A DNA stretch of 64,000 nt from Pyrenochaeta sp. MPI-SDFR-AT-0127 (Eukaryota; Ascomycota; Dothideomycetes; Pleosporales; Cucurbitariaceae), in NCBI GenBank assembly GCA_020747015.1, contig JAGTJM010000004.1, positions 310,001-374,000 on the forward strand. The letters are read 5' to 3'. Below, piece by piece: positions 55,691 through 64,000 of this stretch. The number at the start of each line of letters is the position of its first letter. The first letter of the stretch is position 1. The notes under the pieces are model-generated. The model worked only from the letters and a program-made list of their open reading frames with translations. It did not search any database and was not told the origin of the DNA. The translations under genes and the position numbers were made by a program.

Positions 55691-55698
55691 TATATAAG
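55691..55698 (+). promoter_or_regulatory. TATA box of the GH7 gene
   Basis: tatataag, 72 bp upstream of the GH7 start codon, followed by a pyrimidine- and CA-rich leader. It is the clearest TATA box in the window and fits a strongly regulated gene. Confidence 0.7.
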
Positions 55699-55762
55699 AC
55701 GTCTGTCTGAACGTTCAAAGTTCCTCCATCATCTCACAACAGTCACTCTCTCCACAGTCACA

Positions 55763-57180
55763 ATGTACAGGTCTCTCGCCCTCGCATCGCTCTCTCTCTT
55801 CGGAGCCGTCCGCGCTCAGCAGGTTGGTACCTCCCAGACTGAGACTCATCCCAAGTTGTCCTGGAAGACTTGCACTGGCAAAGGTGGCAACAGCTGCTCT
55901 CAAAAGGCCGGCTCCATTGTGCTCGATTCCAACTGGCGATGGTCCCATGTCACCAACGGATATACCAACTGCTTCGATGGCAACTCGTGGAACACGACTG
56001 CTTGCCCTGATGGTCTTACTTGCACAAAGAACTGCGCCATTGACGGTGCTGACTACTCTGGTATGTGCTCCCAACCCTCGATGTGAAAGACAATTGCTAA
56101 CTATGTGAAGGCACATACGGTATCACAACCGCCAGTGATGCTCTCACCCTGAAGTTCGTCACCAAGGGACAGTACTCCAGCAACATTGGCTCGCGTACCT
56201 ACCTCATGGAGACCGACACCAAGTACCAGATGTTCAACCTCATCGGCAAGGAGTTCACCTTCGACGTTGATGTCTCCAAGCTACCTTGCGGTCTCAACGG
56301 TGCTCTGTACTTCGTTGAGATGGCTGCGGACGGTGGTCTCGGCAAGGGTAACAACAAGGCTGGTGCCAAATACGGAACCGGTTACTGCGATTCTCAGTGC
56401 CCTCACGACATCAAGTTCATCAACGGCGCTGCCAACGTCGTCGGCTGGAACCCATCTCCCAACGACCCGAATGCGGGAGCTGGTGAGATCGGTGCTTGCT
56501 GCCCCGAGATGGACATCTGGGAGGCCAACTCCATCTCCACCGCTTACACTCCCCATCCCTGCAAGGGCTCTGGTCTCCAGGAGTGCAAGGGCACCGCCTG
56601 CGGTGATGGCGACAACCGCTACGGCGGTATCTGCGACAAGGACGGCTGTGATTTCAACAGCTACCGCATGGGTGTCCGTGACTTCTACGGCCCAGGCGCA
56701 ACCCTTGACACCAACAAGAAGATGACTGTCGTCACCCAGTTCATCGGCTCCGGCACCTCCGTCACCGACATCAAGCGCTTCTACGTCCAGGACGGAAAGG
56801 TCTTCAAGAACTCCAACTCCGCCATTGCCGGTGTCACGGGCAACTCCATCACCGATGCCTTCTGCGAGCAGCAGAAGACCGTCTTCGGCGATACCTCGTC
56901 ATTCAAGAACCTCGGTGGCCTCAAGGAGATGGCTGCCTCGCTTGCCCGCGGCCACGTCTTGGTCATGTCTCTCTGGGACGACCACGCGGTCAACATGCTC
57001 TGGCTCGACTCTACCTTCCCCACCAACGCCGACCCAGAGAAGCCTGGTATTGCCCGTGGTACCTGCCCCATCACTTCCGGTGTCCCCGAGGAGGTTGAGA
57101 GGGACTCGCCCGGCGCGACCGTCATCTTCTCCAACATCAAGTTCGGTCCCATTGGCTCCACCTTTGCTCAGCCCGCATAG
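55763..57180 (+). CDS. GH7 cellobiohydrolase, secreted, no CBM1
   Basis: Glycoside hydrolase family 7 enzyme of the cellobiohydrolase type, 455 residues, secreted; it cleaves cellobiose from cellulose chain ends with retention. Exon 1 is 55763-56060, exon 2 is 56111-57180, and the 50-bp intron (gtatgt..gtgaag) closes in phase (DYSGTYGITT). The signal peptide is MYRSLALASLSLFGAVRA. The catalytic signature EMDIWEANS places nucleophile Glu232, Asp234 and acid/base Glu237. Disulfide-rich loops (GYCDSQCPHDIKF, GACCPEMD, CKGTACGDGDNRYGG) and VMSLWDDHAVNMLWLDS follow. It ends SNIKFGPIGSTFAQPA, with no linker or cellulose-binding module. Codon use is strongly biased to C-ending codons, a sign of high expression. 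Confidence 0.96.
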
Positions 57181-57398
57181 ATTCCTTGAGATGCTTGGGG
57201 AAGGGTCAAAATGGTAAGCAGGATTACGATGTGGATTTAGAATGGGAGAAGCCTTCACTTGTCTATAACTTTCGCTACACTTCACACCTGTACATACTTT
57301 TGGTGGTAGAAACAGTACATATAGAAACAATTAGATTGCATAAGAAAATTTGCACTTTCTCGTTTGCAAGTGACTTTGAGCCTTTGTGATATATGAAG

Positions 57399-58778
57399 CT
57401 AATACTGTCTACCCCTTTCCACGTCATGCCTGATCAAGTTCTCAGCTGCATTCCTCGACATGTCCAACCTCTCCTCTTCATCTCTCACGCGCGATTCTTC
57501 ATTCTCACTCGCGGTCCTCCACGTCCTCGGCCGCGCCCTCGACCTCCTAACATCGGAACCCTGCTCCTCGCTCGAGCTTTTCCTCATAAACGACCGATAA
57601 ATAGGCGAGCGCGAAGGGCTCCGGGCCTTTGCTGAGCACTCAATTAACGAACCCCTGGCGCCGTCCATGCTCTCAAACGCCCTCTCTGTATCGCCGGGCC
57701 GAAAGTTGGTCAAGCGGACGAGTTCAGTGCTGACACTCGAGGTCCCGGAGACATGCACACCGTGCGCGCGCCAGCTCGTTTCGAAGGGCGACCGCCCCGT
57801 GCCGAGATCACGCCAGGTCTGGATAACGAGCCGGACCTGTCCGCCTGTTGTGTGTGGGAATTCGTGAATGCTTACCCTCCAATCTGTTGCGCAGGTCGAG
57901 CACATTTGCGTAAATGGGTACTTCCAGCCTCGCCGGACTACGTTGTCGATGGCAGCCATGAGGCCCGTGTGTCCATTTTCAGAGTCCCGGTGTCCGACGA
58001 GGATATGGGGTAGTGTAGGCCAGATGTGTTTGAGCAGGTTCCTATTCGAGGTAGACCATGCGGGTAGAACAATGGTGAAAGTCGAGCGGAGCAAAAAGCG
58101 GCCCTTGACAATTCTCGCTTCGCACTGCAATTTTGTTGGAGAAGGCGTTTTGAAAATCTTCGCCATTGCAGTACGGCTGTAGGATACATCTTGGAGTGGG
58201 ATTCCATGCTCAGGACCCCATGTTGCGCGATTCACCGCCAGTCGGACATGGTGGTAGCACAGAATGTAATCCGGACCGCCACGGAGATAACTGCTAAACT
58301 CTTCGCAATCTCTCTGCTTAGCTTTTGCTCGCACGTTGGGTCCGTCTCCTACTTCCCAGGCGTGGAATTTGTCGCACCAGGCGCAGAACCAGTGTCCAGG
58401 GAATGCGCGCTCGACAACTGCTTCAATGGTTCGACGCTTCTCGAAGCGCGACTTGGAAGCCTCGATGTACCTGGAGAGATGGTTTGTTCCGACGGCGTAG
58501 CACACAAAGCGACTTGATAAGCAGAAAGTTGCGGCTGAGGCGTTGTCCAGATACGACACAATCTGCTGGACCAGCTCGACTGGAAGGGTTAGGAGGGGCG
58601 CGATCGGTCCCTGTTTAATAGTCGCGAGAGACTCCGATATCTCGACATCGCGATTGGAGTCCAAGCTCGTCCTTGCTGTTATGACGTTGGATGTGGAATC
58701 GGTCGTGGAGGAGGTGGAGCGTGACTTTGAAGAGCTGGAGCTCATGGATCGGCGGAAGAATCCCATCTTGCCGTACAT
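57399..58778 (-). CDS. F-box domain protein
   Basis: Intronless protein of 459 residues (455 from the second ATG). After a Ser-rich, probably disordered N-terminus, an F-box follows at about residues 63-100 (LTLPVELVQQIVSYLDNASAATFCLSSR). The middle has a Cys/His-containing segment (HWFCAWCDKFHAW, ILCYHHVRLAV) typical of large fungal F-box families, then CEARIVKGRFLLRSTFTIVLP and QMCSTCATDWRVSIHEF. The C-terminal 100 residues are Arg/Ser-rich and disordered. It probably serves as a Skp1-Cullin-F-box substrate adaptor; the target is unknown. It ends 219 bp from the GH7 stop, in convergent orientation. Confidence 0.85.
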   Translation of the reverse strand: MYGKMGFFRRSMSSSSSKSRSTSSTTDSTSNVITARTSLDSNRDVEISESLATIKQGPIAPLLTLPVELVQQIVSYLDNASAATFCLSSRFVCYAVGTNHLSRYIEASKSRFEKRRTIEAVVERAFPGHWFCAWCDKFHAWEVGDGPNVRAKAKQRDCEEFSSYLRGGPDYILCYHHVRLAVNRATWGPEHGIPLQDVSYSRTAMAKIFKTPSPTKLQCEARIVKGRFLLRSTFTIVLPAWSTSNRNLLKHIWPTLPHILVGHRDSENGHTGLMAAIDNVVRRGWKYPFTQMCSTCATDWRVSIHEFPHTTGGQVRLVIQTWRDLGTGRSPFETSWRAHGVHVSGTSSVSTELVRLTNFRPGDTERAFESMDGARGSLIECSAKARSPSRSPIYRSFMRKSSSEEQGSDVRRSRARPRTWRTASENEESRVRDEEERLDMSRNAAENLIRHDVERGRQY

Positions 58779-59731
58779 TGGTGCAAATAATCGGTATTCG
58801 ATAGTTCAGGAGATTTTTCAACCCCCAAGCCCGACCACGTTTCAAGACTGCTCTGATAAGAAAGACTTGGATCCTCGGGCGATACAGCAGCGTTGTCCAA
58901 GGCTTCGATGGCGTAATAAGCAAACTAGGGGAACAAAGACCGTCCAGGGTGAAGATCTCAAGACACGTGATCCTGTATATACATGCCTAGTGTCAGAAAA
59001 CTCAGGCTGTCGTCGTCGTTCCCAAAAAGACCAAGGAGTCAAGGCCAACAGATCCCCCCCAGCGCCGGCGGCGTCCACACGCTACTTATCAACCATGACC
59101 AAGTACGGGTCCGCACCAGAAAGAGCCTCTGACAGATGACAGCAGCATGAGCGCGCTAAGCATCACTCAAGTCAGGCACGCGACGCGGTGTGAGATAAGA
59201 TACCCAGATGCCCTAACATGGGTGGCGGTGGATTGAGACATTGGCGAGGTCGTGTGGTGGCTCAGTCATTCACCTGATCGACGCCTGTTAGCTTAACGCG
59301 GTTAGCGGGGTGCTGGCTTGGGCCTAGCCTGTCGATTCGCCTTCGGCAAACTTGTAATATCTCGCGCACGCATCCGCCTTAACCATGCGAGAGGTGTGGA
59401 CACAGGGTGAGCACGTGGCAGGCTCCTGGGCTTGCAAGTTTTTGTGTGTTGTAAGTGTGACGACGAAATGGTGTGCTGAAATTACAGACTGGATATACAA
59501 CGCTCGCTATGCTATGTGTGTAAAGATAATTAGGGAACTTTGCTCGCTGGACGAGCTCTGTTATAGACACGCGTTACATGCCTTTTTGGATGTAGTGGTA
59601 CAAGGCTACCTGTCTCTCCTATGCGCCAACCATGCACAAGTAGCCGCGGTTCATACGTGATCGTCATTCGTCCTCCACATTACCACGCAATCATCGTATT
59701 GAAAACTCTAACGACTGACAGTGAGAAGAGT
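58779..59731. other. intergenic, no gene seen
   Basis: About 950 bp between the F-box gene's start and the KEI1 stop. Open frames on the plus strand (58543-59139) run antisense to the F-box gene and then lose coding character. Confidence 0.45.
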
Positions 59732-60785
59732 CTACCGCGGGAGCTCAGGGTTGAGGTTAAGTTGAGGCACTGGTGGCCCAGTTCCAGATCTTCGTCTCCT
59801 CTCACGCTCATTGAATCCAATAGGCTGCTCGAGCTGTGTGAACTTTCTGAATTTACCACCAACTCCGCGCATCCAGTCCTCGCCCTCATCAGCACCAAGC
59901 CAGTACTTTGGTGCGCCGCTCAGCATCACGCGTCCGACTTTGCCCTTCCAGCCGTTGCCTTCCTCCTTACCCTCGGTGAATGGGTTCTCGGCGAGGTCAG
60001 TGGCGGAGGTTTGCATGTTGTTCGAGGTGTACCACGCAGCAGAGGAAGCGTTTGCGGCAATGTGTTGGCGGAGGCACTGGCGCGCAAAGGCTAGCATGAT
60101 GAAGACGAAGTAGACTCGGAGTGCCCAGAAGCCGGAGATTAGGGAAATGCTCATGATGCTTCCGCTCTGGAAAACAGCATTGCCTAGACCTACACCAGGA
60201 GCTCCTGTGCCCTGGCCGACGGCAACCGCATTCTGACCAGCCTGGACGCCGTCCGCTGGCTCGGCGACGATGTCAACGCGCGAGACGTTGTATTTCGGGC
60301 TCGTGAATCCTGCATTTTCTGAGAGTCCTGGTGAAAGACTGTTGTTCTCGTCTGGGTGTGCGGCAAGTGTGTAGAACCATGCGATGCCGAAGAAGGCTGT
60401 GTAGAGTGCGTTGATGACCGAGTCAAGCGCATACAGGTGTGCGAGCAGTACCGACTCAAACGGACTTTGTAATCGGATGTGCTTGTATAGGTATACGGTG
60501 GCGAGGAGGGCGATTGTGGAGTAGAGGTACATGGATAGCTGCCAGCCGTCGATGTGTGCGCCGGTAAGCAGGGCAAGAAGGCCGTAGACACCGGAGGCTT
60601 TGTTAATGACCTGTAGGAAGGTGATGATCTCGGCGCCAGTACGGAGGGACATTTTCTGTAGGAAAGTCTGTGCACGAGTGTCAGTTTCCACGGTGTAGCT
60701 ATACATTGTTTGCGAAGTTAAAGTGCGCGATTGCCTAACGTACCTTGGGGCGCGGGATCTCAAGGAGGTGAGAAGGCGCCATCAT
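59732..60785 (-). CDS. KEI1: Kei1, regulatory subunit of IPC synthase
   Basis: Kei1-like Golgi membrane protein of 325 residues, which in yeast is the essential partner of Aur1 in inositol phosphorylceramide synthase. Exon 1 is 60785-60744 (MMAPSHLLEIPRPK), exon 2 is 60667-59732, and the 76-bp intron closes in phase. The body starts TFLQKMSLRTGAEIITFLQVINKASGVYG, the family signature. Four hydrophobic helices follow: YGLLALLTGAHI, LSMYLYSTIALLATVYLY, VINALYTAFFGIAWFYTLAA and ISLISGFWALRVYFVFIMLAFA. The cytosolic tail has NPFTEGKEEGNGWKGKVGRVML and YWLG, again typical. Aur1 and Kei1 together make the fungal sphingolipid step that aureobasidin A inhibits. Confidence 0.92.
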
Positions 60786-61317
60786 GGCGGTTGGTGATCG
60801 CAGAGAGAGCTCTCTGCGTACGGTGAAAGTTGCGTAGGATTAGCAATGCTACGGTATAACTGGGGGTTCCGTGTAGGCGGAGAAAGGACTGTTGAGCGTG
60901 AAAAGAGGGTTGACGCCGTCGACGGACGACCAGCGGAAGCGCCGGTAGATTTGCTCATCTCGCAGGGCTACACTAAGCCCCTTTCCACGACGACGACCGT
61001 GCACGCCTACATCCTTGAACGTCATCTTCAACATGGGAATACTAGGTTCAGGCGCTCCATTGAAGCTTCATGGCGTCTACAGCAGTGTGTACAATGGAGG
61101 TGCTGTCTCAGAATCCTTCAGGTTGTCCTTTGCTAGGGAACGCACCGATGACGCAACTTTGGAACAATTCGCCTGCACTAACCAGTTTCAAGCTGCTCTT
61201 CAGCTCTCCCACGTGACATTTGTTGTCCTGGTTTGAATTGACAGAGCTGAAAGTACCCCACGTCTTGATTGACTCTCACGTATTGTCGATCAGCTACAAA
61301 TCAATTCTCAATTCAAT
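60786..61317. promoter_or_regulatory. divergent promoter region of KEI1 and the SDR gene
   Basis: About 530 bp between divergent starts. Short frames only; no clear motif. Confidence 0.4.
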
Positions 61318-62537
61318 ATGGCAGACTACCAACCACCAGCCCCAAAGCTCCAGCAGCAGGATCTCAAAGGCAAAGTCGCTCTGGTAACGTACGTTCTTCT
61401 TCGATCTTCATACGAACCACTCAGGTCCTACTTGCCCATTATACTTTATAAAGCTACATTCAATTTGATGCTCAACCTGTCTTGCTACTTGCACTTGGCG
61501 TATCATATCATACATTTCATATTCACGTGCTCCATGTTATACCAGATACAGTCTGTGATTCTCTCTAGCATTTTATGCCATTCCATTATCTCTCCATCTC
61601 TTAAAAAACATTGCACAATATTCCTTTCCTCAAACGCTCATGCCTGTCTCTTATATTCAATGCCCAAGTAGAACTTCCAGAAAGACACCTTCTGTGTCAA
61701 GTATCCTCTGCCTCCCATCTACCAATCCAACTCATTCTAACGCCCCTCTCCAGAGGCGCAACAAAAGGCATAGGCCGTGCCATTGCCCTCGAACTCGCCA
61801 CACGAGGCTGCTCCATCCTAGGAACCTACACCACCCCTGAATCCGCACACAACTTCGACACGCTAGTCCACACCGTGCAAGCCCTGTACCAATCCCACGA
61901 CAGCGCTCCAGCGCTGCACGGCACAGCCGCAGACATTACGTCCCTCGCCTCCATCGACACCGTGCTGACTGCACTGGAAAAGCCCTTCAGCAGCGCAAAG
62001 CTGGACATCCTCGTCTTCAACGCTGCCATCAACGTGCGCCCAAAGCTCGGCAGCGCAAGTACCGCCGACATCGAGAGGAGTCTGACGGGCAATATCCAAT
62101 GGCCCATTGTCCTTGTGGAGAATGTTGTAAGCAAACAATTGTTGAATCAGAATGCGCGCGTGGTGATTCTCTCGTCTGATCGCGTGCGCGATCCCTCGCC
62201 CGGCGCATCGATTTTCAATGCCACCAAAACGGCGCTGGAATCGCTTGCGCGCTCTTGGGCTGTCGAACTGCCTCTCTCCTTTCCGGGCACCACTGTTAAT
62301 GCCGTGAGTGTGGGGTTGACGGATACCCCAGGAGTACGAAGCTTTCCTGCGGCGGCTGTCGAGGCTCTGAAGGCGCAGCGGCTGAAGAGAGTGAGGGTTG
62401 TCGAAGGGGGACGGATGGGTTTTCCTGAAGACATTGCTGATGTAGTTGGATGGCTTGTCAGTGAGAAGGCAAGGTGGCAGACAGGCAGTGTTGTAGCTGC
62501 AAATGGAGGCGCAGAGTGGGTTGGTGGGAGTTCGTAG
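61318..62537 (+). CDS. short-chain dehydrogenase/reductase
   Basis: SDR-family oxidoreductase of 284 residues. Exon 1 is 61318-61388, exon 2 is 61754-62537. The 365-bp intron is the longest here and falls inside the cofactor-binding motif; it closes in phase to give KVALVTGATKGIGRAIALELATRG. Further motifs are the NNAG-like site FNAAINVRPKLG, a Ser in VVILSSDRVRDP, and the active-site Tyr position taken by FNATKTALESLARSW, where Phe replaces Tyr before the AxxK lysine. The loop after the sixth strand has VSVGLTDTPG. The ending GSVVAANGGAEWVGG is standard for classical SDRs. The Tyr-to-Phe change could lower or alter activity. Substrate unknown. Confidence 0.87.
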
Positions 62538-62778
62538 GAGAACCTTGGACAACAGTCTCTGGTGCTGTAATGCAGCAAAAGGGGTATGTTTGATTTACAA
62601 TAGTAGTACAGATCTAATCTAGCCCACATCTTTCAAGTACGCCAGAAAAGCCCAGGGCATTGTTACCCGTCATAGGCCCAGTCAAAGATTGCGCCAAAGA
62701 TGCATATGTCTTGAAAATGCACGCATGTGGACCGTGTTCCACATGCGTGCACTACAAGACCTGTTACGACAGAATGCC
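62538..62778. other. convergent 3' spacer
   Basis: Short spacer between the ends of the SDR and SUV3 genes. It includes an imperfect inverted pair (ccacatgcgtgc with gcacgcatgtgg) near 62719-62752 that could form a hairpin in either 3' UTR. Confidence 0.4.
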
Positions 62779-63952
62779 TTATATGTTCGAATTTTTCGAG
62801 TTTGGTTGATTAGGTGACCGGTCCTTCAACATGGTCCCAACTTCGTTGGAAAGCTCAAAGGTGCGGTGCTGGTGTTCATCTGCAAGCGAACCGATGTCAC
62901 CTGCTAAGAGATCATCTTGGTATACGTTTATGTCATCCGTAGATGAATTCGTCTCGGCTAGCGCCCGGTGGTCGTTGACGATATCCTTTGCCTCATCTGG
63001 CATCCCTGGCGGAGCAGGGATTCGATGGCTCTCCATCTCCTGTGTCACAGGCTCCTCGGGCTCCTCATCCAACTTCTTCCTAGCCAGCTCTCTTTCTTTC
63101 CTCATTTTTGCCCTTGCCTGTTCAGTGAAGGAAAATTCCGTCAATGTCTTCTCAATTTGATTCTCAACCTGCTTTTTGGTATAATTGGCGAGCGCTCTGG
63201 TGATAAATACATTCGGGAAGCGGTAGCTGAGCCATAGATAGCACACAAGCATCTTGTGCAGCTGTTCCAACCGATAAAGATACGTTCGATCACCAGAAGG
63301 TGGTGAGTCCATTATGTTGAGCGGCAAAGATTCAATGTCGAGCAGATTTCCAGACTTTCCGTCAGCTATGCACTCGGCAAGCGCACGCAAAAACAGCCTT
63401 TCACCACTATCTTTCATGTTAATTGGAGCAGCGCAGATCATGATCCGATCCTGAACGCTGAGGTTCCTGATAGTGTGAATATTGTCAGCAATCGCCAGCT
63501 GATCCTTCAGCGCACAGAGGTGAAAGCGAGGATGAATCTCGGAGATCTCATGAAGACGCAGCATAATGTAACTGAACGGTGTGCCCGGCGGAAAGTAGTT
63601 TGCAAAACGTTCAACGATCAAGGATGGAGGGAAGAGGCCGGCCGTCTTGATTGCTTCGGGCTCGCGATGCATGCCCATTCTGAGGTGCTCGTGGTCAATC
63701 TGGTCAAGCGTGGTGACCCATCCTACAGTCTGCTCTTTAGGCTGCTGCGCCGGCTTTGTGTCATCAAGGCCAATAGCAAGATCGGCAGAGGCTGTAGCGA
63801 CGGCGTTTTGCGAGTCGTCGCTGACTGCTTGGTGAGCAGTCTTGTAACGGCCGGCACGGCCAGCAATCTGCTTGATCTCGGAGATTTGCAGAGGAACATA
63901 ATTGACACCGTTGCTCTTGATCGTGGACTCGAAGATGACTCGTTTGATAGCA
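62779..63952 (-). CDS. SUV3: mitochondrial RNA helicase SUV3 (3' part)
   Basis: C-terminal 391 residues of Suv3, the helicase of the mitochondrial RNA degradosome. The 5' part lies beyond the right edge, and the exon starts at 63952 after the acceptor caacacag, so the last 48 bases of the window are intron or more. The frame opens AIKRVIFESTIKSNGVNYVPL, then QISEIKQIAGRAGRYKTAHQ (helicase motif VI). Next comes the Suv3 C-terminal domain: AGLFPPSLIVERFANYFPPGTPFSYIML, LSVQDRIMICAAPINMKD and LEQLHKMLVCYLWLSYRFPNVF. A charged C-terminal tail (KMRKERELARKKLDEEPEEP) and an acidic end are variable in the family. Confidence 0.93.
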
Positions 63953-64000
63953 CTGTGTTGATTAGCTCTGTCGTGGTAGAGGCTAGACAGATGGAACCTA

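Larger units (their letters stand above)
52975..55762. other. gene-poor stretch with GH7 upstream region
   Basis: About 2.8 kb without a confident gene. On the minus strand 54449-54174, an exon-like frame of 91 codons follows a tattag acceptor and encodes one or two hydrophobic helices (YYLSLCVCFGPVFLHIIWCL). The last few hundred bases hold the promoter of the GH7 gene. Confidence 0.4.

Noticed and set aside
56186..57330. Long frames overlapping the GH7 gene in other frames and on the other strand
   Set aside because: They result from strong C-ending codon bias in the cellulase. Their products are Ser/Thr/Arg-rich without motifs.
60190..60675. 161-codon antisense-frame product over KEI1, Ser/Thr/Pro-rich
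   Set aside because: Alternate frame of the KEI1 exon, without a family match.
62719..62752. Inverted repeat as a possible mobile-element end
   Set aside because: No target-site duplication, no second end, and it lies between two convergent genes where a 3' hairpin is a simpler reading.

Overview
The window looks like nuclear DNA of a filamentous ascomycete, most likely a Dothideomycete of the Pleosporales type (inference from gene content, not a database match). Genes are split by short introns, mostly 45-85 bp, with GT..AG ends and CTAAC/CTGAC-like branch sites. Both strands carry unrelated single genes with no operons, and the set of orthologues (TAP42, TSC1, RRN6, SPC25, SSP120, ELP4, BUB3, GPN2, CHMP7, complex I ESSS, KEI1, SUV3, a GH7 cellulase) is that of an ascomycete. 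I joined exons by hand from splice signals and checked that reading phase closes across each join.

Layout. 0-8.5 kb: TAP42 (cut by the left edge), an SGNH esterase, a small mitochondrial-type protein, a gene-poor 2.4 kb, then TSC1. TAP42 and TSC1 are both TOR-pathway regulators. 8.5-11 kb: gene-poor, with one candidate small cysteine-rich secreted protein. 11-18.3 kb: an unrecognised gene, a DUF3237 protein, RRN6 and SPC25. 18.3-31 kb: a secreted cysteine-rich protein, a DHX35-type helicase, an F-box/2EXR-like protein, SSP120, a tiny membrane protein, ELP4 and a dienelactone hydrolase.

29.9-37.5 kb is an accessory-looking block. It holds a DUF7708-type, NLR-like protein without a P-loop, divergent from a nine-exon AAA+ ATPase with a DUF7025-like region, followed by a kinase-like gene broken by two in-frame stops. 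38.9-46.3 kb returns to conserved genes: a fungal membrane protein, the divergent pair BUB3/GPN2, CHMP7 and the complex I subunit ESSS. 47-57.2 kb: an unrecognised intronless gene, a mucin-like membrane protein, a 14-TM MFS transporter with a 3' frameshift, a gene-poor 2.8 kb, and a secreted GH7 cellobiohydrolase with a TATA box and paired CreA-type motifs. 57.4-64 kb: an F-box protein, KEI1, a short-chain dehydrogenase and the 3' part of SUV3.

The housekeeping genes serve TOR control, rRNA transcription, chromosome segregation, tRNA modification, secretion, sphingolipid synthesis and mitochondrial function. The accessory genes (GH7, secreted proteins, MFS pump, NLR-like and AAA proteins) fit a plant-associated or saprotrophic fungus. 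I found no tRNA, rRNA, CRISPR array or intact transposon.
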